The notes below the pieces were generated by a model that saw only the letters and a program-made list of their open reading frames with translations, was not told the origin of the DNA and did not search any database. Of a DNA stretch of 46,904 nucleotides, positions 37,639 to 46,384 are shown piece by piece. This DNA comes from Hallella seregens ATCC 51272. GTDB taxonomy: Bacteria; Bacteroidota; Bacteroidia; Bacteroidales; Bacteroidaceae. The stretch covers positions 1 through 46,904 of the forward strand of contig NZ_JADU01000027.1 in the NCBI RefSeq assembly GCF_000518545.1. Reading direction: 5' to 3'. Position numbers and translations under genes: made by a program. The number at the start of each line of letters is the position of its first letter. Positions within the stretch are counted from its first letter, which is position 1.

Positions 37639-38685
37639 TTATTTGAACCTGCCGCCTATCTGGCGTTGCACCGTGGCTTCGGTGCCGTCGGGCAGGTTGC
37701 AGAAGAAGTCGATGCCGGTGCGCCGCTCCAATTCGTCGATGGTGAGGTATTCTGTAGTGCTGTCACCGGCATGGGGCGACCAGATGCCGATGGCCTGATA
37801 GCCGTCGGCGGCTTTGTCATAATAGAGCAAAGCCATGTAGAACACCTTGGGCACGATGAGCCCCGCCTTGGTGTAACCCATGATGTTGGCCTCGTCGATG
37901 GTGGCCGCTTTTACCACGTAGAGGGTGTCGCCACTGCCGCTTGCCGGGGCCCACACGTTGCGCACCTTGCTCTCCAACATGGCCCACACGCCGCTGTTGT
38001 GCGCTGAAAGCTGTGGTTGCATGTTGCTCATGTAGAACGTTTGCTTGTTTTGAGCGGCCGAGCAGAGGCGGTCGCCGGAGGGGCACAAGTGCCCGCGCGT
38101 GTAGCCGCTGCCCGTGTAGTCGCTGCTCTTGGTACGGTAGGGAGCCGGGAGTGACGGGTCTTCCACGAATCCGTCCTGCCGTTTGGTGTTCTTCTGCATG
38201 TTGCCCTCGTAGAGCTCATAACAGGTCCATCGGTTGGCTTTTTTCGTGCCGTCCCACTCCAAGGAGTAGGTGATGCCATAGTCATCTGTGCGGTGCGTCA
38301 CCTCGAAAGTGGTGTCCGTGCCATGGTAAAAGCGCGGAAACTCCAGCCGCCAGCCCTCGCCGTTGCGGACCAAGTCGGCTGCATCGTTGCGGTTGGTGTT
38401 GGTCGAGTCGCTGACTTCTGCCGTTGGCCAGAACTCCACCCGGCTGATTTGGGTGTACAGATAATCCTCCGAAACACCTGCGCCTACGTAGACTTTGATG
38501 CCCAACGAGTCGCCCTCCGGAGTGAGAATGACGCGTGCACTGTCTTGTGCATCGCGGTCGTAGGCAATGGTGGTGCCGGTTCGGAGTACCACGTTTTTCA
38601 CTTTTTGCTCATGCTGGGCGGCCGCCTTGGGGCCGAGGGCAAGGGCCATCAGTACGATGGTAAGGTTTTTGAGCTTAGTAGACAT
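37639..38685 (-). CDS. secreted DNA/RNA nonspecific endonuclease (NUC1 family)
   Basis: About 348 residues with a signal peptide (MSTKLKNLTIVLMALALG ... AAA). An N-terminal beta module (to about 110, ending LYTQISRVEFWP) is followed by the beta-beta-alpha-metal nuclease domain: the active-site motif is TRGH in YTRGHLCPSGDRL where the classic motif is DRGH, with the catalytic His kept; QTFYMSNMQPQLSAHN and GVWAMLE supply the Asn metal ligand region. The C-terminus has the usual TGIDFFCNLPD segment. It should degrade extracellular DNA/RNA for nutrition or defence. Start 38685 overlaps the upstream gene by 11 bases; 38703 is an alternative. Confidence 0.88.
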   Translation of the reverse strand: MSTKLKNLTIVLMALALGPKAAAQHEQKVKNVVLRTGTTIAYDRDAQDSARVILTPEGDSLGIKVYVGAGVSEDYLYTQISRVEFWPTAEVSDSTNTNRNDAADLVRNGEGWRLEFPRFYHGTDTTFEVTHRTDDYGITYSLEWDGTKKANRWTCYELYEGNMQKNTKRQDGFVEDPSLPAPYRTKSSDYTGSGYTRGHLCPSGDRLCSAAQNKQTFYMSNMQPQLSAHNSGVWAMLESKVRNVWAPASGSGDTLYVVKAATIDEANIMGYTKAGLIVPKVFYMALLYYDKAADGYQAIGIWSPHAGDSTTEYLTIDELERRTGIDFFCNLPDGTEATVQRQIGGRFK

Positions 38686-39556
38686 ACTTCTTTCCTTTGA
38701 CAATGTAGATACCCTTGTTCATGCGGGCTGTGCCGACGCGCCGGCCGGCGAGGTCGTAGACGGTCTCGGGCAACGGCTGCACGGTGGCTGCGGGACGGAT
38801 GCCCGTGCCCGTGGTCATGGCCGGATAGAAGGTGAATTGCGTCCAGTCGGGATTGCCGCGACGCGCCATGGCCTCGTTGGCGATGGGGCAGAGCAGGTGG
38901 GTACCGGCGGCCGTACCCACCACGATGCCCGAGACTTGCCACGACGATCCGGCGGCAGGGGTTTCGTAACCGGCCGTGTTCAGCGCATTGACGACGTGCA
39001 CGCGGCCCGTCGCATCCTGGCCCGTCTCGCTGTCCTGAAAGACAAGACTGCGCACCGTCACCCAGTTGGAGAGGTGCCCTGACAGTTTCCCGGCTGTGAC
39101 GGTCACCGGCTCTACGTTGGGCTCCGTCACGGGCTCGGCCATGGCCAGACGCGTGAGGTTGGTATGCTCGGTGCCCTTGAATACGGGCATGCTGCCGGTG
39201 CTGGTCTTCCGGCCGGTGAGGAATCCGGCCCAGTGTTGGTTGTAGGCCATGGCCGAAGTCTGCGGCAAGCCCTCCAGGCAAAGGCTTCCCGACGCATCGC
39301 GCAGGTAGACTTGGCCCCCGGCCACACAGGTGACACGGGCCCGGGCGTCGGGGGCCAGATAGAGCGTGGCCTCGGTGCCGTCGGGCAGTGCACAGAACGC
39401 AGCGATGCCGTTCACGCTGGTGACGCTTTCCGATGGCATGCTGCCGGCAGCTGCAAATACGCTGCCGGCAAAGGTGTTGGTGTGTTCAGCGACCGCAAGG
39501 CACTGGCTGGAGAGCGCCAGCAAGGCGGCCAATCCTGTTCTGAAAATGGAGTTCAT
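38675..39556 (-). CDS. secreted OB-fold-like protein with T9SS-like tail
   Basis: A 293-residue exported protein (signal peptide MNSIFRTGLAALLALSSQCL and on). Two regions look like OB-fold/DUF6359-type nucleic-acid-binding-like modules: FCALPDGTEATLYLAPDARA with VYLRDASGSLCLEG, and about residues 140-225 (TVTAGKLSGHLSNWVTV ... WQVSGIVVGTA). The end, TVYDLAGRRVGTARMNKGIY followed by IVKGKKYVY, is a short sorting-like tail. It overlaps and precedes the endonuclease gene, so the two are translationally coupled; a role in binding nucleic acid for the nuclease is an inference. Start 39556 is supported by the signal peptide and the promoter at 39611. Confidence 0.72.
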   Translation of the reverse strand: MNSIFRTGLAALLALSSQCLAVAEHTNTFAGSVFAAAGSMPSESVTSVNGIAAFCALPDGTEATLYLAPDARARVTCVAGGQVYLRDASGSLCLEGLPQTSAMAYNQHWAGFLTGRKTSTGSMPVFKGTEHTNLTRLAMAEPVTEPNVEPVTVTAGKLSGHLSNWVTVRSLVFQDSETGQDATGRVHVVNALNTAGYETPAAGSSWQVSGIVVGTAAGTHLLCPIANEAMARRGNPDWTQFTFYPAMTTGTGIRPAATVQPLPETVYDLAGRRVGTARMNKGIYIVKGKKYVY

Positions 39557-39582
39557 TTCTCTTGTTGGGGTGAATCGTGTGG

Positions 39583-39601
39583 CGGGGGCACCGTGCCCCC
39601 G
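39583..39601 (-). promoter_or_regulatory. 5'-end stem-loop in the leader of the OB-protein/nuclease mRNA
   Basis: CGGGGGCA and TGCCCCCG flank CCG, an 8-bp GC stem. The predicted transcription start is at about 39604, so the hairpin would be at the very 5' end of the mRNA, about 25 bases before the ATG. It could stabilise the mRNA or control translation. Confidence 0.5.
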
Positions 39602-39610
39602 TTTTCCCTG

Positions 39611-39618
39611 CAAACTTA
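39611..39618 (-). promoter_or_regulatory. promoter of the OB-protein/nuclease operon (-7 box)
   Basis: On the minus strand TAAGTTTG fits the -7 consensus. 39619-39750 holds nothing that I recognise. Confidence 0.55.
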
Positions 39619-39757
39619 CGAAAATAATCCGTAATCCAAGTATGCGGCCCCCACAGATGTTCTTTCACCGTTCGATTTTGGCCACTTCTTACCTCCTCTT
39701 TCCTGTCTTTGATCCACATACAGCCATGCAAATGGACGATTTCCCGCTTTTTGTTAG

Positions 39758-39765
39758 TACCTTTG
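39758..39765 (+). promoter_or_regulatory. C10 protease promoter (-7 box)
   Basis: TACCTTTG fits the -7 consensus and lies in a small GTACCTTTGTAC palindrome. The leader would be about 100 bases and AT-rich. Confidence 0.55.
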
Positions 39766-39872
39766 TACCCGTCTGATTACGAATCATAAACTTAAAAAAC
39801 AAGTCCGGGACATGGCGAAAGACTGGTTGCGGGCAAGAAAAGGAAACGACATTGAAATAAAATCTCAGTAAA

Positions 39873-42170
39873 ATGAACCACAAAAACAATATCCAAAAAT
39901 ACAGACAGGCGCGTCTGTCCAACCGATTCGTGACTCCTTTCCGACTCTCACTTGTGTTGTCGGTGCTTGCGTTTTCGTCCCTTCTGCGGCTCCATGCCAA
40001 GCAGGTTTCGGCTCGACAAGCACTCGACATCGCACGGAAATATGTTACACTTGACCGCCGTCTGACCGCCGTTCCGAGGACTCGAGGCAACGGGCGGCCG
40101 GCAACAGAACCCTTTTATGTATTCAACGATGCACGCGGCAAGGGTTACGTGGTGGTTTCTGGCGATGACGCCATGGGCGAAATTCTCGCTTACAGTGATG
40201 CGGGAAAGCTGGACACGCTCAACGCCAATCCCGGCGCAAGGCTGTTGCTGCAGGCTTATCGTGAGCGTTTTGCGCAGCTGCAACAACAGCCAGAAGCAGC
40301 TCAATCCGTTACAACGCAACCCTCTACGCGTGCACTGCCCGGCTACAAGGCTGTGGCTCCGCTGCTGACATGCAAGTGGGATCAAGTTTTTCCATACAAC
40401 AAAAATACGGGCTATCCCTACACCGGATGCGTGGCAACGGCGATGGCGCAGGTGATGTTCTACCACAAGTGGCCCGTTCAGGGACGCGGCGAAAACAGCT
40501 ATACCGTAGTGTATGACAACCAAGTGAAGCATGCCGATTTCAGCCAGTCTTACTACGACTGGGGGCACATGAAGAATGTCTATAACTATTATCATCCTTC
40601 GACCGATGTGGAGAAAGACGCCGTTGCACTGCTGATGAGCGACATTGGCATCGCGACAGGGATGCAATATACAAACCGTGCGAGCGGTGCTTACAACGAA
40701 CAGGCGGAAAGCGCGTGGCAGAAGCACTTCGATTACACCACCGCTTTCGTGAGGAGAGCCGATGAAGGCACGGCCGGCTTCACCGAAATCGTGCGACAGG
40801 AACTGCTCGACGGATTCCCCGTTTACCTTTCGGGCTATTATGCCATTGAGGCAGACGGACACGCTTGGGTAACCGACGGAATGGACAGCAACGGACTTTT
40901 CCATATGAATTTTGGCTGGGGCGGACAGAGCGACGGTTACTTTTCGCTCACGGCTGCCGATGTGGCGCAGAGCGGCGGTGAGTTCGGGGGACGCCCATTG
41001 TCGTTCAAGGTGGGGCTCATTGCCATTCTGACCCATCCCAACAAGCCAGGCAAGAAGATAGATCCCTCGCTGCTTGCAGACAGTCCGAAGCTAAGGTTTA
41101 CCTTGGAGGGCAGTCTCACTCTGCCCGACGGACATGCCAAAACATTCGCCGTAGGGGAGATGCCAGCTGTAGAGATGGCCTACTTTATCAATAAAGGCTC
41201 CAATTTTAAAGGTGACATTGGCGTTGGCATCTTCGACATGAACGGCAAGATGCTCACCCCCTGCGCCTCAGACGACCACGCTGCAGGCGGATTCACCGAT
41301 CGGGTGTTTGGGAAATACGACGATGGATACATGAAGAAAGACAACGTGATAGTCACTCCCCAGAAGATAAAAGTCAGCCTGACGGACCCTGCAAGACTGG
41401 GCGACGGCTATTATCAGCTCCTGCCCATCTGCGTGCCCAAGAGGGAAGACGGCAGCTGGGGTGAGTGGGGGCGCATGAAGTTGGCCCCGCGCATGGTGAT
41501 CGAAATCAGCAACGGCAGCGTGCGCGTGGTGGAAGAAGACTTCCTCACGGCCGGATTCCAATTCGCCGAACAGCCCTCGGTAAGGCATGTCAAACCGGGA
41601 AGCGAAGAGAAAATATACTTCTCTATAAGAAACAAAAGCGGACTGGAACGCACTTGCCAAGCCAAACTCCAACTGCTCAATGCCGACGGAACCGTGGCGC
41701 TCGAAGTGCGGCGCGAGCAAAAGACCGCCTTTAGCGGATTTGATACCACCCTGTTGCCTTTCGCCGTCGACATCCCCGCCTCGTTTGCCGAGGGCCAATA
41801 TCGTATCGCGATCGAATTGATCAAAGAGAACCCCATCGGCATCGACAATCCCGCAGCAGAGCGTTATGCTGTGGAAAAGCTGTATGGCAAAGACGACACT
41901 TTCCTCGACATCTCGCTGCTGCCCACCGGCATTGACAACACGACGGCCCCCGATTTTCATCTGACCCATGACGGCAACACGCTCACCCTGCAAGGTTGTC
42001 GTCTGCAATGGGTGAAGCTCTTCGACACCAATGGCCGGCTGCTCAAACATTTTCCTGCCGCCGCGCAAAACCAAGCCAGCCTCTCGATTGCCGACCTTGC
42101 GCCGGGCATATATCTTGTGCAGACAGCGGCTGACGGACATATCCGCGCTCACCGTTTTGTCAAACAATAG
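39873..42170 (+). CDS. C10 family cysteine protease (streptopain/interpain-like) with T9SS tail
   Basis: A 765-residue secreted protease. A long n-region and signal segment (RLSLVLSVLAFSSLLRLHA) are followed by a Spi-type pro-domain (about 45-165). The catalytic domain has Cys186 in TGCVATAMAQVMFYHKWP and His330 in DGHAWVTDG, with NFGWGGQSDGYF supplying the Trp/Asn region, as in SpeB, PrtT and interpain A. About 350 residues of beta-sandwich-like sequence follow. The end (VKLFDTNGRLL, LAPGIYLVQTAADG and a basic FVKQ) is a full T9SS type A sorting domain. It should act at the cell surface or in the medium as a broad protease and possible virulence factor. The S9 peptidase gene follows. Confidence 0.93.
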   Translation: MNHKNNIQKYRQARLSNRFVTPFRLSLVLSVLAFSSLLRLHAKQVSARQALDIARKYVTLDRRLTAVPRTRGNGRPATEPFYVFNDARGKGYVVVSGDDAMGEILAYSDAGKLDTLNANPGARLLLQAYRERFAQLQQQPEAAQSVTTQPSTRALPGYKAVAPLLTCKWDQVFPYNKNTGYPYTGCVATAMAQVMFYHKWPVQGRGENSYTVVYDNQVKHADFSQSYYDWGHMKNVYNYYHPSTDVEKDAVALLMSDIGIATGMQYTNRASGAYNEQAESAWQKHFDYTTAFVRRADEGTAGFTEIVRQELLDGFPVYLSGYYAIEADGHAWVTDGMDSNGLFHMNFGWGGQSDGYFSLTAADVAQSGGEFGGRPLSFKVGLIAILTHPNKPGKKIDPSLLADSPKLRFTLEGSLTLPDGHAKTFAVGEMPAVEMAYFINKGSNFKGDIGVGIFDMNGKMLTPCASDDHAAGGFTDRVFGKYDDGYMKKDNVIVTPQKIKVSLTDPARLGDGYYQLLPICVPKREDGSWGEWGRMKLAPRMVIEISNGSVRVVEEDFLTAGFQFAEQPSVRHVKPGSEEKIYFSIRNKSGLERTCQAKLQLLNADGTVALEVRREQKTAFSGFDTTLLPFAVDIPASFAEGQYRIAIELIKENPIGIDNPAAERYAVEKLYGKDDTFLDISLLPTGIDNTTAPDFHLTHDGNTLTLQGCRLQWVKLFDTNGRLLKHFPAAAQNQASLSIADLAPGIYLVQTAADGHIRAHRFVKQ

Positions 42171-42283
42171 CATTTCTCCTGTCCCCGGCGTTGTATCGTG
42201 ATAGGGAAACCCTAGAAATTATGAGTTTCAGCCGGGCTCTTGCCGCCTGTAACATTTGGATAATGAATAAAAGATACGGACAC

Positions 42284-44500
42284 ATGAAATCTTGTTTAAT
42301 TGCTTTTCTGCTCGCTTCCACAGCCTTTGGCGTGTCGGCGCAGCATACAGACACCCCCGCTGCATCGGCCGCATCGGCACAGGGCATGGCCTTGACGGCA
42401 GCCTTTGAGGCCCCGACACAAGGCACTGCGGCTGATTACAACCGGGCCTATGCCCTTCGGCAGTGGTTCAGCAGGGACTCCGTGTTCCACTGGGCCCGTG
42501 ACGTGGCGTGGAAAGACTCGGCGCATGTCTTCCATTACCAAGTCTCCACGCGCGATGGCCAACGCTACGTAGTCTATGATGTGGACAAGGCAAGCTCGCA
42601 GACTTACACCACTCTTGAGGATATGGAAAAGGCTCTCGGCATGCCGCCGCGCCAGCCGCGCCAGCCCGTTTACGGGCGGCGGCATCAGCGGCATTGGATG
42701 GAGGTGGACGAGGAAAAAGAAGTGATTCCCGTGCCCTCTCCAGACAGCACACGCGTTGCCTATGTCGAGGGCTACAACGTAGTGGTCTCTTCGCTCAATG
42801 CGAGGGACAACAGCGCGGCTCCCGTCCGGCAACTTACCCAGGATGGCACCATTGCCAGCTACTACAGCAACCGCATACAGTGGAGCCCCGACGGCAAATA
42901 CATTTTTGTCTGCAAGCGGCGTCCTGTTGAGAAACGCTACGCTTATTATGTGGAATCGTCGCCCACAGACCAGCTGCAACCCATATTGCACAAGCAGGAA
43001 TACGCCAAGCCCGGCGATGAACTGCCGCAACTTCTCCCGGTAATCATCGAAGTGGAGACGGCCAGAAAGGTGGAGGCTGATGCACACGCTTTGGAAAACC
43101 AGTATAGTCTGGACTGGATGCAGTGGACGCCCGACAGCCGGGAGGTGACGATGGAGTATAATAAGCGTGGGCACAAAACCTACCAAGTGCTTGCCATGGA
43201 TGCAAGGACGGGGACGTTGCGCACGATTGTTGACGAGCGGGCCAACACCTTTGTCAACTACTCCCGCTTGTGGCGGCAGTTCATCCATGGCGGCAAGCAG
43301 CTGCTATGGACAAGCGAACGCGACAACTGGAACCACATCTACCTGTATGATATGGTCAAAGGCCGGCTTGCGGCACAGGTAACCAAGGGGGCGTGGTGCG
43401 TGCGCAGTGTGCAGCACGTAGACGAGAAAAGCGGGACGATTTACTTTTCGGCCAGCGGCGTGAACCCTAAGGAAGACCCTTATCTGATACATTATTATAA
43501 AATAGGGATGGATGGAAAGAACATGGTGTGCCTGACCCCCGAAGACGGCAACCACCATGCAGTATTCAGCTCAGACTACAAATACTTGGTCGATACCTAT
43601 TCCAAAGTGGACCAAGCACCCGTGACGGTGCTGAGGGATGCGGCCAACGGAAAGCTCGTCAAGACGTTGGAGACTGCCGACATCAGCAAGCTGAAACAGC
43701 GCGGCTGGGCCGCCCCGGAAGTGTTTGCGGCCAAAGGCCGTGACGGCAAGACCGAGATGTGGGGCATCATACAGCGCCCCACGAATTTCGATCCAGCCAG
43801 GAAATATCCGGTTATCGAGTATATCTATGCTGGGCCGGGCGATGCGTACACGCCCAAGAGCTTCCAATCCCACAACTGGAACATGACTCCGCTTGCCGAG
43901 CTTGGCTTCATTGTCGTGCAGCTTGATGCCATGGGAACATCATGGAGAGGCAAGCAGTTTGAGGAGCTGTGCTATAAAAATCTGAAAGATGCCGGCTTCC
44001 CCGATCGCGAATTGTGGATTAAGGCTGCATGCAAGAAATACTTCTACATGGACTCTACCCGTGTCGGCATTTTCGGTGCGTCGGCAGGAGGGCAGGAGAG
44101 TACCACAGCAGTGCTGCTTCATGGCGATTTCTACAAGGCAGCTTACAGCAGTTGCGGATGCCATGACAACCGTATGGACAAGATTTGGTGGAACGAGCAG
44201 TGGATGGGTTATCCCGTGGATTCTGCCTACGTGGCGTGCAGCAACGTCTACAATGCCCACCGGCTTTCCCGGCCGCTGATGCTTGTAGTGGGCGAGTTGG
44301 ACGACAACGTAGACCCCTCGAGCACGTATCAGGTGGTCGATGCACTCGTCAAAGCAAACAAGGATTTCGAGCTCGTGGTTCTCCCCGGTGTGCATCACAC
44401 CATGGGCGAACAGTTTGGCGAGCACAAGCGTTTCGACTTTTTTGTCAGGCATCTCCTTGGCGTGGAACCGCCACGATGGGACGAAGTCAAAACAAAATAA
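42284..44500 (+). CDS. S9 family prolyl/dipeptidyl peptidase (DPP IV-like)
   Basis: About 738 residues with signal peptide MKSCLIAFLLASTAFGVSA. Residues about 60-480 form the N-terminal beta-propeller (IQWSPDGKYIFVCKRRPVEK, MQWTPDSREVTMEYNKRGHK) and the rest an alpha/beta-hydrolase domain. The nucleophile Ser lies in FGASAGGQES, the Asp in VVGELDDNVDPSST and the His in PGVHHTMGEQ. S9 exopeptidases release dipeptides in the periplasm, so this enzyme could finish peptides made by the C10 protease next door. ATG 42263 and 42191 are possible longer starts; 42284 gives the cleanest signal peptide and has a purine-rich stretch upstream. Confidence 0.9.
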   Translation: MKSCLIAFLLASTAFGVSAQHTDTPAASAASAQGMALTAAFEAPTQGTAADYNRAYALRQWFSRDSVFHWARDVAWKDSAHVFHYQVSTRDGQRYVVYDVDKASSQTYTTLEDMEKALGMPPRQPRQPVYGRRHQRHWMEVDEEKEVIPVPSPDSTRVAYVEGYNVVVSSLNARDNSAAPVRQLTQDGTIASYYSNRIQWSPDGKYIFVCKRRPVEKRYAYYVESSPTDQLQPILHKQEYAKPGDELPQLLPVIIEVETARKVEADAHALENQYSLDWMQWTPDSREVTMEYNKRGHKTYQVLAMDARTGTLRTIVDERANTFVNYSRLWRQFIHGGKQLLWTSERDNWNHIYLYDMVKGRLAAQVTKGAWCVRSVQHVDEKSGTIYFSASGVNPKEDPYLIHYYKIGMDGKNMVCLTPEDGNHHAVFSSDYKYLVDTYSKVDQAPVTVLRDAANGKLVKTLETADISKLKQRGWAAPEVFAAKGRDGKTEMWGIIQRPTNFDPARKYPVIEYIYAGPGDAYTPKSFQSHNWNMTPLAELGFIVVQLDAMGTSWRGKQFEELCYKNLKDAGFPDRELWIKAACKKYFYMDSTRVGIFGASAGGQESTTAVLLHGDFYKAAYSSCGCHDNRMDKIWWNEQWMGYPVDSAYVACSNVYNAHRLSRPLMLVVGELDDNVDPSSTYQVVDALVKANKDFELVVLPGVHHTMGEQFGEHKRFDFFVRHLLGVEPPRWDEVKTK

Positions 44501-44675
44501 TCGTGTAATTGAGTGGTATTCTCGTAACAATATCGTCTTCACCCGTGTAAAGCAGCTTTTTTCTACTGGGGGACAAAATAGTCCCAGGCAGTCTTCCCAC
44601 GATTGTGTTCATCTCCCAGTCGCTCAAGGCCTGTCTGTTGGGGTGGGTGGGCCTGTTGTCAATGGAAACCTTAAG
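44501..44675. other. intergenic region between converging genes
   Basis: 175 bases without a gene. CTGGGGGAC and GTCCCAG flank AAAATA near 44566-44588, a possible weak terminator for the S9 gene, but a T run precedes it instead of following. Confidence 0.35.
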
Positions 44676-46384
44676 TCATTCGCCGGAGCTCTTGTGGGCT
44701 TCATGCCCCAGCTGCAATACAGACGAAGGCGTTATTCCAAACTCTCGCTTGAAGTTCTCGCGGAAACTGCCGAGGGTTCTGAAGCCGGTAAGCATGGCCA
44801 CCTCGGTGACATTGTAACGTCCCTCTTTCAACAGCTCCATGCTTCGATGCAGTTTGCGTTTGCGTACATAGGCGTTAGCGCTCATCCCCGTGAGAGCTTT
44901 CAGTTTGCGGTAGAGCGTGGATATACTCATCGCTACCTTGTCGGTGAGGAATGCAATGTCTATTTCCTCGGTGCTGAGGTTGTCGTCGATCAGTTTGTTA
45001 AGCTTGTCCAGAAAATCGCGGTCAAGCTTGCCGAGCTGTGGTTGTAGGCATTCTTCTGTCAGCTTTTCAGCCTGTGAAGCATGAGTTATGGGGTGGAGTA
45101 GGATGGTCTGTCCGCTATTGATATATTCGGCGAGCCGCCTACGTCCGGTCATGATGTTGCGTATGCGGCTTCTGAGTAGTTTTGCACTGAAAGGTTTTGT
45201 GAGGTACGAGTCTGCACCACTGTCGTAACCCTCCTCTTGAGAATCAATGCTGGTCTTTGCCGTAAGCAGTATTATGGGTATATGGCTTGTGCGTATGTCA
45301 GCTTTTAGCGTGCGCGTCAGTTCAATGCCGTTTGCCTCAGGCATCATAATATCGCTCACTATAATATCGGGAATTTGCGAGAGTGCAGTATCAATACCCT
45401 CGCGCCCGTTTATGGCCTGTATGATCTGGAAGTCGTCAGCCAGCGAGTCGTCGATATATTGGCGTATGTCGGAATTGTCTTCCACAACCAATATCATTGG
45501 CTTGTCGCGCTCTAAGTTTTCAGTCTGGACTTCTTCTTGCTTCTCTGTTTTCTTTTCTTCCGTGTCCTCTTTGTGCAACGCATCTGGGTAGTTGTCGGTT
45601 GTTGAGAGCGTGAAGGTGAAAGTGCTACCCTTGCCCTTTTGGCTTTCCACCGAGATGCGTGCATGGTGCAACTCGGCGAGCGACTTCACCAAGGCAAGGC
45701 CTATGCCTGTTCCCGACGCTTGGTGGACGCCTCCCGCCTGGTAGTAACGGTCGAAGATGTGAGGCAGCGCCTCGGCATCTATTCCGTAGCCAGTGTCTTC
45801 TACAGTGATGTTCACATTGTTATCTCTGCCTTTTCTCATAGAGAGCGTTACGCGACCACGTGGAGTGTACTTCATGGCGTTTGTCATGAGGTTGGTAACA
45901 ACAGTGGTGACGACCTCAGAGTCGAAGTAGATGAGGACGATGTCGTTTAGAATGTTTATCTCAAGCGTGGTGCCCTGCTTGTCGGCCATCTCTTTGAAGC
46001 TCATGCCCACCTCTCGTATCAGTACACCCAAGTCGGCTTTTGCTACCGTGAGGTGTCGGTTCTGTGTCTCTGTCTTTCTGAATTCGAGTAGCTCATTCAC
46101 CAGCCCGAGCAGCCGCTCCGCACTTGCCAGTACGCCTTTCAACCGTTTACGCAACCTGTCGGACAAACTGTTGTCGTCGGCTAAGTCCTCTATTGGCCCG
46201 AGTATGAGCGTGATCGGTGTGCGTAGCTCATGGATGATGTTTGTGAAGAAGCGCATCCGCTCCTCGTCCAGCTCCTGCCTGTGCAGGCTCTCCCATCGGC
46301 TCTGCGTTAATGAGTTTCGTATCAGCAGCTGTCTTTGATACTGCTTTAGGAAGAAAACCACGATGTGGAAAAGCCACGCGATTT
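44676..46384 (-). pseudogene. hybrid two-component regulator (HTCS), sensor half missing
   Basis: What remains is the inner part of a one-protein Bacteroidota two-component system: a membrane segment (AWLFHIVVFFLKQYQ), histidine kinase with H-box IIHELRTPITLILGP, N-box NLMTNAMKYTP, and ATP-lid motifs EDTGYGID and GTGIGLAL; a response-receiver domain (ILVVEDNSDIRQYI, phospho-Asp in IVSDIMMP, LLTAKT, LTKPF); and a C-terminal AraC-type DNA-binding domain. The periplasmic beta-propeller/Y_Y_Y sensor that should precede the membrane segment is absent, and homology stops at about 46384, where IS-like DNA begins. The open frame continues to a TTG codon at 46400 inside the IS end. It is read as broken by insertion; use of the remaining part as a constitutive regulator is possible. 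It is AT-richer than the rest of the window. Confidence 0.85.
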
